Shown: positions 7,768 through 16,396 of the stretch, piece by piece
Layout: each line of letters begins with the position of its first letter
How positions within the stretch are numbered: the first letter of the stretch is position 1
Source of the DNA: JAKGBX01 sp965366835
GTDB taxonomy: Bacteria; Pseudomonadota; Alphaproteobacteria; Rhodobacterales; Rhodobacteraceae
DNA: 31,077 nt
Direction of reading: 5' to 3'
Assembly (NCBI GenBank): GCA_965366835.1
Contig: CBDUGF010000033.1
Coordinates: 1 to 31,077, forward strand
Program-made: the position numbers and the translations under genes
The notes under the pieces: model-generated
The model's input: only the letters and a program-made list of their open reading frames with translations
Database searches by the model: none
What the model was told of the DNA's origin: nothing

Positions 7768-10700
7768 TCGGAGATGCTCAGCCGCCCCGTGGCACTCTGG
7801 GCGCGGTATTGCGGGCGATACATATCCTCGACCTGCGCCGCCGGGTGGTGATACTCGCCCGGTGAAACCGCCCGCACGATATAGGCCAGCTGAAACGGGT
7901 CGTCGCTGCGCCAGTCGATGGCGGCAAGAAAGCGCTCGGAGCGGAATTCGGCATGGGTGGCCTCTACCGGTTTGAGCCAGTCGAGCGCACGGATATCGCC
8001 TGAGCGCAACAGGTTCGGGTTGTCGATCTCGAATCCGGCGGGCAAGGGATCGTCCACCATCAGCCGCGCCTCGCCCTTTTCAAACGGCGTCACCCTGAGG
8101 ACAACGACAAACCGTTCGCCGACCCTGGGCGCCAGAGCGTCAACCTGTACTCCGTCCATGGTGTAGTAGAGTCGGTCGATGCGATAGCCATAACCACCTG
8201 CTGCGGACGCCACTTCCGGCACGCCGAAAGTAGTCAACGTCACATCCGTCTGCCGCCCGCTTTCATTGCGAATGGCAAGGCCTGCGCCCATCGTCTCTTC
8301 CTCGAGCAGCTTGACCAGCGGCCCCTCCACGGGCGCGCCATTGAGCGTCAGTCCGGCGATCGACGGATCCTGAACCAGAGCGCGTGCCGCCATCAAGGTC
8401 CAGGCACTTTCCTGGGTCGAAAGCCGCCCCTGCGCCGAACTGAGGCGGGAGGCCAGCGCCTCGCGATCCACAGCGTTGCTGCCCGCTTCCACCGCCAGGG
8501 TCAGGACGCCTGCCGTATCACGCAGATGGGTGCCGTAATCGGCGCGCCAAACCTGGTCCTCCTTGGGCTTTTGCGCCGCAATCATCCGCCCGGCGCGGGC
8601 AAACATCCGGTCGGCGCGGGTCTGATCGCCATACATCGCCAGCGCGGCAGCCACCTGGGCCACACCAAGCGGCGTGCTGAAGGCTTCGGCTTTCTCATCG
8701 GCATAGTAGCGCAGATCGGCCATTGCCGCCGCGCCCTCGCGCGCCAACACCAGCAAGGCATAGGCAATCGCGCCACCGCCCTCATCGAAATCCGGCGCGT
8801 AATTCACCTTGTTGCGCAGATTGTCCATCGCCAGCCGGAAGGCCAGCTGCGGCACCGCGTAGCCCTCGGCGCGCGCCCGGCTGAGGAAGTCCGAGACATA
8901 GGCATCAAGCCACAGATCGCCGCTATCGGGATACCACATGCCGAACGAGCCGTTGCTGGCTTGCCGCGCCAGCACTCGCCCGATGGCCTGGTCGATACGC
9001 TCCTGCACCTTGTCATGCGCGCCCAGCCCCAGCGCCTTGGCGACCGGGCCGAAGTAGAGCAGCGGCATCGCCACGGATGTCACCTGCTCGGTGCAGCCAT
9101 AGGGATAGCGATCAAGCGCGGTCAGCAGGCCGGGTGCGTCGAGCTTGGCGAGCGGCCCGGCAGAGACCGTGGCCGATCCGGTGCCCTTGCGCATCCCGGA
9201 AAAGACGTTGTGATCGAGCGTGAACGTGTCGCCCGCCGCCAGTTCAAACCGCCGGGTAATGGCGATTTCCGGGTCGTTCAGGCGCACCGGCATGGTCAGC
9301 GTCTTGGTCAATTGCCTGCCGTCCGGCGTGGTCAGCGCCACGCGGATGGTGTGATCGCCGACATCGCCCGCGGTGACGGGGATCTTGAAGCTGGCCTTAT
9401 CCAGATCGCCGAGCGTCAGTCCCGAGGGCACGGTGCCCGCAAGTGTTACCCCGTCGGCGCTCACATCGAGGCCCATCCGGCCCGAAGGGCCATCGGCATG
9501 CACGATCTCGAGCAACAGGCGCGAGGTGTCGCCGGGGGCGAGATAGCGCGGCAGGCTCGCGGTGACGACAACCGGATCACGCACCAGCACATCGGCATCG
9601 GCCTGCCCGACAGCGCCCTTGCTCCAGGCCACGGCCATCAGCCGCACGGTGCCGTTGAACACGGGGATATCAAACGCCACCTCGGCGCGCCCATCAGGGC
9701 CGACCTCGACCGGCCCGCTGAAAAACGCCACCAGCTCTTCGGTCGGCGGCGGCGATTGCAGGCCCGCATCAGAGGCCGAATCTCCGCCCGAGCGGACAGC
9801 GCCCATGGCGCCGTTCATGCCGTCGATCAACCGGCCATAGACATCACGGATGTCCATGCCGAGCCGACGCTGGCCGAAATAATGCGCCGAGGGGTCGGGG
9901 CTTTCGAAGCCGGTGAGATTGAGGATGCCGACATCCACCGCGGCGACGGTGACATAGGCGGTCTCGCCCGCGCCGATCCCGTCAACCTTGACCGCCGCCC
10001 GCAACTGGCCACGCGGCGCGGATTTTTCCGGCGCGTCCATCGTCACCTTGAGTTGCTTTGCACCCGGGTCGATCCTGGCATAGCTGAGCCCCATCGAACG
10101 GGCCGGGTTCTGCCCCGCCGCCACATCCATCGGCCGGATGACCGACGCGGTGACATAGGCGCCCGCGCCCCATTCATCTGTGACGTCGAGCGCGATCAGG
10201 TTCTCGCCCTTGGTGACCTCGACCGCCTTCATGGTGATCAGCCGGTTTGACATCACGGTTACAAGGGCGGTGCCCGCATAGCGCGGCACCAGCCGCAATT
10301 GCGCGGTGTCGCCGCTGACATAGCCGGGCCTGTCGAGCGACAACTCGAGCATGTCCGGCGTGCTGGTCGTATCGGCAGGCACATACCAACCGGCATAGAA
10401 GTCGGCAGAGCTGGCCACATCTCCGCCATCGACCCGCTCGACCACCAGCTCATACGAGCCCCATTCCACCGCGCCACCGACCTCGACAGGCGCGTCGCCG
10501 AGCACCGCTTCGCCTTCCGAGACCATCTTGCGGGTGGTGATCACCTCCCAGTTCCACTCGCCGTATTCCTGATACCACTGATAGCGGCGATCGACCCGGT
10601 TGAGGGTCCATCTTACCTGCATCCCGGCGGGCTTCAGATCGGCGCCGAGAGCGATGAGCTGAAAGCCGGCGTCCGAGCCCTCCGCGACTACATCCTCAAA

Positions 10701-13196
10701 CAGCGGCTTGATCCCGATCACCGGACCGGCGGGTGCAACCGCCTGCTTGAGCCGCCGTTCCACCGGGCGGCCCGATCCTTCCGAAACCCGCGCGATCACC
10801 TCGACCTCGAGCGGGCGATCGGCGGCTGGGGCATCGGGCAGGCGCACTGGCACGATGGCGACACCGTTGTCTCCGGTGCGGCCGCCATCGAAATATCCGC
10901 GGCGTGGCGTGGCGTTCACATCGTGGCGGCCAAAGACATAGCCCGGCCAGACCTCGACATTGCGCATCGCGCGCAGGATCGTATCGCCTTCGACCGGCAA
11001 GTCGGCGCCCGGCGCGCCAAAGAGATAGTTGGCCGTCACTGTCATGTCGGCGGTTTGGCCCGGGCGCATCTGGTCCTGCAGAAGCGCCAGTTCGAAATCG
11101 ATCCGCTCGGGCAGGAAATCCTCGACCAGAACGGTGGTGCTGGCCAGTGCGGGCGCGTCGACATCGGCCTTGATATCCAGCCGCCACGTGCCGCGCGGCA
11201 CGGTCGCCCCCACCGGCATGGCAAACACATGCCCGCCAGCCACATCCTGATCGGAGAAATGGCGAGCATACTCGACACCATCGGGTCGCGTCAGGATTGC
11301 CGTGAGCGGCAGGTCGTCGATGGCCGTTGCCACGCCGTCGCGCGCCAGGACAGTGGCATGGATCGTATCGCCCGCGCGGTAAGCGCCGCGATCGGTGGTC
11401 AGGAATACGTCGATCGGCCCGGCAGGCGCGCGGCCTTCCACGCCCCTGTCAGACAGATCGAATGCTGCATCGGAGAGCGACAGGAACGCCATGTCGCTCT
11501 CGCCCTGTTCGACAAGGATCAGCGCCGGTTCGGCGCCGTTCGAGCCGCGCGTCAGCCCGCCTTCGAACCGTGCATAGCCCTCGGCATCGGTCGTCGCCGT
11601 GCCAAGAACACGGTTGGAGCGCGACAGCAGCGTCGCCTTGACGCCCGCGCGTGCTTCGGCGGTTGCCAGCGAGCGGACGAACACATGCAGCCCGTCGGCG
11701 CCGCTCATCGTGGTAAGGCCCAGATCCGAGAGGATGAACCATTGCGTTGCGCCAGCATCGTCATAGGCATCTTCGCCGGGAACCGAAGCCGAGAGCGCAT
11801 AGACTCCCGGCGCCAGATCCTTGACCAGATCGCCCACCGGCAGGCGTGTGGTCATGTCGCGGTTGAGCGTGCTCTTGAGCTCGCCCTTGCCGCTCCAGAT
11901 ATCTTCCCAGACCTCGCCGCTGAATTCGCGTTCGGCGTAGTATGACAGGCGCTTGCCGAACAGCCGCTCCTGGATCGAGCGCAGGATGTTGCGATCCGAC
12001 ACCCGGCGCAGCTTGAGATCGACCTCGGTCAGGTTGACCGATTGCACCGGAATAGCTGCATCCGCCGCCTTGGGCAGGACATAGGCCCGACCGGCGAAAT
12101 TGACCGAGGGCGAACGGTCGCGCACGTAAAAGCGCAGCTCGATATCCTTGATCAGCTTCTCGCCGCTCTGCGCCGGAAGGCCTTCGCGGAAGGTGATGGT
12201 GTAACGCTGGCCGTGTTCCGCCCCGCCGATGCAGATCCGCTGACCTTCCACTTCGACCGACATGCGTTGATCGGGCAATTGGACATAGGTCGCATAGTCG
12301 ATCCCGGTCTTGGTCAGGCGCTCGGAGAATTCGGCGCAGACCCGCGGATCGGCCTTGTCACTCTCGACCTCGTGATCGGTGATCCGGAAGCCGTATTTCG
12401 CAATCGCCTTGTCGAGCCGCGCGGTCAGATCTTCGCGCGGTTGAATCCGCTCGGCCAGGCGCAGGGCGGGGATCATGTCGCGGCCGCGCTCCTGACGCTC
12501 GAGCGCATCGGCCATCACCGAAAGCGCATTGACCCGCTGCGGATCATTGAGTGCACGCAGATAACCGTTGACCGCGGCAGACATCGCGCGCCCGGCATAC
12601 TTTCGCGTATCGCTCGACTTGGAGGTCTTGATTGCCAGCGACAGGCGGGCGTATTCGACCCAGAGATCGCTGCGGTCGCTCAGCGCCACAGCCGCGCCGG
12701 TCCAGCGCATCGCGTTGAGGAAATCGCTGACCTTGCGGCGCTCCTCGGCGGCGGTGAGCAGCGTGTCGAGGGTATATTGCCCGCCCGGGTGCATCGGCCC
12801 GATCGCGCGCGCCTGACCCAGCGCGTTGGTCAGGTCGCGATTGGGCAGAATTGCATCGAGCTCGCCCGCGCGTGCATCGGCCACCCGCGCAATCGCCGGA
12901 TCGAGCGGCAGCACCTCGGCGGAGCTTGCGCCATCATAGGGTTTCTTCTCGCTTACTCCGGATTTCGGGAAACAGGCGTTCGACCGCTCGTTGAACGTGT
13001 AGGCCCGGCAATTGGGATCGCCGAGACAGGCGTTCTGACACGAGCGCAGATCGGTATCGAACAGCGCTTGCAGATCCGCGCCGTAAAAATCGACATCCTT
13101 GGTCACCACCAGGCGGCGATCGGGCACGTAATCCTGCGCGATTGCGGGCAGGGAAAATCCGAAAACGAGGGCGAAGGCGGCAAGGAAACGGCGCAT
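7764..13196 (-). CDS. Bacterial alpha-2-macroglobulin with PAN/Apple domain
   Basis: A 1810-residue periplasmic protease trap. I place the start at ATG 13196, because AGGAGGA lies just upstream (13201-13207) and a clear signal peptide follows (MRRFLAAFALVFGF..., cleavage near AIA-QD at 20/21). The further-upstream start in this frame lacks such support. There is no lipobox, so it is probably soluble and not the lipoprotein form of E. coli YfhM. A Cys-rich PAN/Apple-like domain has C53, C57, C63 and C75. Macroglobulin-type beta domains fill the middle. The thioester motif CTEQ (C1368 to Q1371) lies in YGCTEQVTS and is followed by the helical thioester domain. It is coupled to pbpC. Confidence 0.93.
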   Translation of the reverse strand: MRRFLAAFALVFGFSLPAIAQDYVPDRRLVVTKDVDFYGADLQALFDTDLRSCQNACLGDPNCRAYTFNERSNACFPKSGVSEKKPYDGASSAEVLPLDPAIARVADARAGELDAILPNRDLTNALGQARAIGPMHPGGQYTLDTLLTAAEERRKVSDFLNAMRWTGAAVALSDRSDLWVEYARLSLAIKTSKSSDTRKYAGRAMSAAVNGYLRALNDPQRVNALSVMADALERQERGRDMIPALRLAERIQPREDLTARLDKAIAKYGFRITDHEVESDKADPRVCAEFSERLTKTGIDYATYVQLPDQRMSVEVEGQRICIGGAEHGQRYTITFREGLPAQSGEKLIKDIELRFYVRDRSPSVNFAGRAYVLPKAADAAIPVQSVNLTEVDLKLRRVSDRNILRSIQERLFGKRLSYYAEREFSGEVWEDIWSGKGELKSTLNRDMTTRLPVGDLVKDLAPGVYALSASVPGEDAYDDAGATQWFILSDLGLTTMSGADGLHVFVRSLATAEARAGVKATLLSRSNRVLGTATTDAEGYARFEGGLTRGSNGAEPALILVEQGESDMAFLSLSDAAFDLSDRGVEGRAPAGPIDVFLTTDRGAYRAGDTIHATVLARDGVATAIDDLPLTAILTRPDGVEYARHFSDQDVAGGHVFAMPVGATVPRGTWRLDIKADVDAPALASTTVLVEDFLPERIDFELALLQDQMRPGQTADMTVTANYLFGAPGADLPVEGDTILRAMRNVEVWPGYVFGRHDVNATPRRGYFDGGRTGDNGVAIVPVRLPDAPAADRPLEVEVIARVSEGSGRPVERRLKQAVAPAGPVIGIKPLFEDVVAEGSDAGFQLIALGADLKPAGMQVRWTLNRVDRRYQWYQEYGEWNWEVITTRKMVSEGEAVLGDAPVEVGGAVEWGSYELVVERVDGGDVASSADFYAGWYVPADTTSTPDMLELSLDRPGYVSGDTAQLRLVPRYAGTALVTVMSNRLITMKAVEVTKGENLIALDVTDEWGAGAYVTASVIRPMDVAAGQNPARSMGLSYARIDPGAKQLKVTMDAPEKSAPRGQLRAAVKVDGIGAGETAYVTVAAVDVGILNLTGFESPDPSAHYFGQRRLGMDIRDVYGRLIDGMNGAMGAVRSGGDSASDAGLQSPPPTEELVAFFSGPVEVGPDGRAEVAFDIPVFNGTVRLMAVAWSKGAVGQADADVLVRDPVVVTASLPRYLAPGDTSRLLLEIVHADGPSGRMGLDVSADGVTLAGTVPSGLTLGDLDKASFKIPVTAGDVGDHTIRVALTTPDGRQLTKTLTMPVRLNDPEIAITRRFELAAGDTFTLDHNVFSGMRKGTGSATVSAGPLAKLDAPGLLTALDRYPYGCTEQVTSVAMPLLYFGPVAKALGLGAHDKVQERIDQAIGRVLARQASNGSFGMWYPDSGDLWLDAYVSDFLSRARAEGYAVPQLAFRLAMDNLRNKVNYAPDFDEGGGAIAYALLVLAREGAAAMADLRYYADEKAEAFSTPLGVAQVAAALAMYGDQTRADRMFARAGRMIAAQKPKEDQVWRADYGTHLRDTAGVLTLAVEAGSNAVDREALASRLSSAQGRLSTQESAWTLMAARALVQDPSIAGLTLNGAPVEGPLVKLLEEETMGAGLAIRNESGRQTDVTLTTFGVPEVASAAGGYGYRIDRLYYTMDGVQVDALAPRVGERFVVVLRVTPFEKGEARLMVDDPLPAGFEIDNPNLLRSGDIRALDWLKPVEATHAEFRSERFLAAIDWRSDDPFQLAYIVRAVSPGEYHHPAAQVEDMYRPQYRAQSATGRLSISE

Positions 13197-13260
13197 GAAA
13201 TCCTCCTGAATCAATAACGGGATGGTGCCATGGCCCCACTTGCAAGGCAACACACCCGCG

Positions 13261-13283
13261 CTTCGGGAAAACCTGACCCGAAG
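13261..13283. promoter_or_regulatory. Inverted repeat in a divergent promoter region
   Basis: CTTCGGG (13261-13267) and CCCGAAG (13277-13283) flank a 9-bp spacer. It lies between the divergently transcribed alpha-2-macroglobulin and hybrid kinase genes. It could be an operator for either gene or a 5'-UTR hairpin. Confidence 0.35.
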
Positions 13284-13359
13284 CCATGGTTCTTAAACGA
13301 ATGTTCACCACAATCCGGGATGTTCGGGCGCACTGCCCGCGGCGCGTTGGAGGACGTGC

Positions 13360-15594
13360 ATGAACCTTGCCAACAAACTTTCGGAGGAACGTCGGCTGCG
13401 GCTGGCTGCCGAACGCCTGCTTGAACAGAAGCAGGCGGAGCTTTTTGCCGCCAACCGCAAGCTGGGCCATCACGCGCGCAGGCTGTCCGATGAAATCGTC
13501 GAAACCCGCGCACAGGTTCAGACCGTGCGTGACGAAAACGAGAAGGTAAAATCCGATCTCACCGTCGCCCATCACAAGATCGAAGTGGCGCATCAGAAGA
13601 TCGAGGTGGCCGAACGCCGCCTGTGGCTGTCGATCCAGGCGATCCAGGACGGCTTTGCCTTTTTTGACGCCGATAGCCGCCTGATCGCAGCGAACAAGGC
13701 CTATCTTGCGGTGTTCGAGGGGCTGGAAGAGGTGGCGCCCGGCATCACCTATACCCGCATTCTTCAGCTCATCACCGAGGAGGGCATTTTCGATATCGGC
13801 GATATGACGCCCTTCGAGTGGCGCGAAATGATGCTCAAGCGATGGCATAATCCGGCGCCCGACACCACGGTTCAGAGGCTGTGGAACGGCGAATACATCA
13901 AATTGATCGACCAGCGCGGCCATGGCGGCGATGTGGTCTCGCTGGCCCATAACATCTCCGACACGGTGCGCTACGAGGCCGAACTGGAGAAGGCCCGCGA
14001 AAAGGCAGAGGCTGCGAGCCGCGCCAAATCCTCGTTCCTGGCCAATATGAGCCACGAGATCCGCACGCCGATGAACGGCGTCGTCGGTATGGCCGAGCTG
14101 ATGCAGGATACCGAGCTTGATGACGAGCAGAGGCTCTATGTCGAGACGATCAAGAATTCGGGCGAGGCGCTGCTCGTCATCATCAACGATATCCTGGATT
14201 ATTCCAAGATCGAGGCCGAGAAGCTGGAGCTGCGCGCCGAACCGTTCGATCTCGAGCGCGCAATTCACGAGATCATCATGCTGTTGCAGCCGGTCGCGCG
14301 CGACAAGGGCATCGACCTGCTGATCGATTTCGATCTGTTCCTGCCCACCGTGTTCGTCGGCGACAGGGGTCGCATCCGGCAAATCCTGACCAACCTGATC
14401 GGCAACGCGGTGAAGTTCACCCTGAAGGGCCATGTTCTGGTGCGGATTGTCGGCGTGCAAAAGGAAAACTCGGCGCAGACCCAGCTGCACATCACCGTCG
14501 AGGATACCGGCATCGGCATCGCCGAAGACAAGGTCGGGCATATTTTCGGCGAGTTCAACCAGGTCGAGGATGAGCGCAACCGCCAGTTTGAAGGCACCGG
14601 GCTGGGCCTGGCGATCAGCGAAAAACTGATCAAACTGATGGGTGGCGACATCTGGGTCGACAGCGAGGCCGGCGTTGGCTCGAGCTTCGGCTTCAAGATC
14701 GCGCTCGATGCCGCCGAGGCGGACACGCCAAAAGCCCCGGCCATTCCCGCATCTATGCGGCGGGTTCTGGTGATCGACGGTCTGGAGACCAACCGCACGA
14801 TCCTGGCCAAACAGCTCGAAACGCTGGGCTTGAAGCCGACATGCCTGTCCAGCGCGGCCGAGGCGCTGAAACGCTTAGATGATGGTTTCGACCTGATCGT
14901 GACGGATCACAACATGCCTGGGATGGACGGGCTGGAACTGGCGGCCCAACTGCGCGAGCAGGGCTGTGAGACGCCAATCCTGCTGCTGTCGTCCTCGCCG
15001 ACGGTTGCCGAGCAGGATCCTGCCATCCGGCATGTTCAGGGGTTGATGCAGAAACCGACGCCGCGGCGCGAATTGTTCGCCCGGCTGGAGGAGTTGGCCG
15101 CGCTGGCGCTTCTCGAAGAGGCCGAGAGGGCGAAGACTTCCCCCCCGCAGGAAGAACCGCCAAAACGGGCGATGCGCGTGCTCGCAGCGGAGGACAACAA
15201 GACCAACCAGCTGGTCTTCCGCAAGATGGTCAAAACCCTGGATATCGACCTGCAATTCGCCGCCAACGGGCTCGAAGCCGTCGAGTTTTACCAATCCTAC
15301 GACCCAGATCTTATCTTCATGGACATCTCGATGCCCAAGATGGACGGCAAGGAGGCCACGGGCGAAATCCGCGCGCTGGAGGCGCAGAGCGGCAGACATG
15401 TGCCAATCTGCGCGCTGACCGCCCATGCGATGGACAGCGACAAGGACGCCATCCTGGCCGCCGGGCTCGACCAATACCTGACCAAACCGCTGCGCAAGGC
15501 CGAGATTTTCGCGGCCATCGGGGAGCATTGCCCGGAAGAGGCGCGTCCGATCGCGCCGGAAGACGATTCACCCGCCAGCGCGCAAAAAGCGTAA
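13360..15594 (+). CDS. Soluble PAS hybrid histidine kinase with two receiver domains
   Basis: A 744-residue sensor kinase without membrane segments, so cytoplasmic. Order: coiled coil (about 1-90), PAS domain (about 88-200), HisKA with H232 in NMSHEIRTPMNG, HATPase with N345/N349, DTGIGI (382-387) and GTGLGL (412-417), receiver 1 (about 468-582, D516) and receiver 2 (about 605-725, D655). Receiver 2 has the full acidic pair E611/D612. In receiver 1 the second acidic residue is replaced (D473-G474), so Mg2+ binding and phosphorylation there may be weak. GGAGGA is 5 nt before ATG. It is divergent from the alpha-2-macroglobulin gene; no partner regulator is adjacent. Signal unknown. Confidence 0.92.
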   Translation: MNLANKLSEERRLRLAAERLLEQKQAELFAANRKLGHHARRLSDEIVETRAQVQTVRDENEKVKSDLTVAHHKIEVAHQKIEVAERRLWLSIQAIQDGFAFFDADSRLIAANKAYLAVFEGLEEVAPGITYTRILQLITEEGIFDIGDMTPFEWREMMLKRWHNPAPDTTVQRLWNGEYIKLIDQRGHGGDVVSLAHNISDTVRYEAELEKAREKAEAASRAKSSFLANMSHEIRTPMNGVVGMAELMQDTELDDEQRLYVETIKNSGEALLVIINDILDYSKIEAEKLELRAEPFDLERAIHEIIMLLQPVARDKGIDLLIDFDLFLPTVFVGDRGRIRQILTNLIGNAVKFTLKGHVLVRIVGVQKENSAQTQLHITVEDTGIGIAEDKVGHIFGEFNQVEDERNRQFEGTGLGLAISEKLIKLMGGDIWVDSEAGVGSSFGFKIALDAAEADTPKAPAIPASMRRVLVIDGLETNRTILAKQLETLGLKPTCLSSAAEALKRLDDGFDLIVTDHNMPGMDGLELAAQLREQGCETPILLLSSSPTVAEQDPAIRHVQGLMQKPTPRRELFARLEELAALALLEEAERAKTSPPQEEPPKRAMRVLAAEDNKTNQLVFRKMVKTLDIDLQFAANGLEAVEFYQSYDPDLIFMDISMPKMDGKEATGEIRALEAQSGRHVPICALTAHAMDSDKDAILAAGLDQYLTKPLRKAEIFAAIGEHCPEEARPIAPEDDSPASAQKA

Positions 15595-15603
15595 GCCCGG
15601 GGC

Positions 15604-16371
15604 CTACCCCGCCGCCGCGTCCTCGCGCAGGAACACCCAGCGGTTGCCTTCGCTCATCTCCGGGCGGAACCGATAGCCGCCACTATCGAAAGCCTTGATC
15701 TGCTCGGGATCTGCGAGCCGTTTCTGGATGATGAACCGCGCCATCGCGCCGCGCGCCTTCTTGGCAAAGAAGCTCACGATCCTGGGCTGGCCGTCGCGCA
15801 TTTCCTGAAACACCGGGGTGATCACCCTGAGTTTCAGCGCCGAACGATCCACCGCGCCGAAATACTCTTCACTGGCGCAATTGATCAGCGTATCGGCGCC
15901 AATTGCGGCGCCCTGGGCATTGAGCGCCTCGGCAATGCGGCTGCCCCAGAAGGCATAAAGGGTCTTGCCGCGCCGGTTTTTCAGCCGGCTGCCCATTTCC
16001 AGCCGGTGCGGTTCGATCGCGTCGGTCGGGCGCAGCAGGCCATACATGCCCGACAGGATCCGCAGGTGATCCGCCGCCCAGGCCATTTCCTCGGCCTCCA
16101 GAGATTTCGCTTCGAGGCCAGCGTAAGTGTCGCCATCGAACATCAGCGCCGCAGCGCCACGCGCCATGCTGCCGAAATTGCGATAGCGGTGGTAGTTGAG
16201 CTTGGACAGCGCATCGGAGATCCCCATCAGCTTGCCGATATCGCGCTGCGACAGACCGCGCGCACTGGCGGCGAGCTTCAACGCCTCTTCCTGAAACTGA
16301 GGCTCGGATAGCGCGAATTTCGCCTCCGGAGTCTCGTTCAGCCGTTTGGCCGGCGACACGACGATCAGCAT
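15604..16371 (-). CDS. yaaA: Peroxide stress protein YaaA (DUF328)
   Basis: A 255-residue YaaA-family protein, the usual length. ATG 16371 is chosen over an upstream start because GAGGTGG lies just before it and the family's N-terminus MLIVVSPAKRLN begins there. Known family motifs such as the SPAK start and the RLEMGSRLK region are visible. In E. coli YaaA limits free iron and oxidative damage during peroxide stress; here the role is by homology. It starts about 25 bp after the recQ stop on the same strand, so the two probably share a transcript. The gap to the convergent kinase gene is only 9 bp. Confidence 0.92.
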   Translation of the reverse strand: MLIVVSPAKRLNETPEAKFALSEPQFQEEALKLAASARGLSQRDIGKLMGISDALSKLNYHRYRNFGSMARGAAALMFDGDTYAGLEAKSLEAEEMAWAADHLRILSGMYGLLRPTDAIEPHRLEMGSRLKNRRGKTLYAFWGSRIAEALNAQGAAIGADTLINCASEEYFGAVDRSALKLRVITPVFQEMRDGQPRIVSFFAKKARGAMARFIIQKRLADPEQIKAFDSGGYRFRPEMSEGNRWVFLREDAAAG

Positions 16372-16396
16372 TGTTTCCACCTCATTGCAAAACACC

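Noticed and set aside
8526..10250. Long plus-strand open frame (574 codons) opposite the alpha-2-macroglobulin gene, with similar long frames at 10299-11945 and 12042-13217
   Set aside because: His/Arg/Gly-rich shadow frames produced by high third-position GC; the opposite strand encodes a complete protein with clear motifs.
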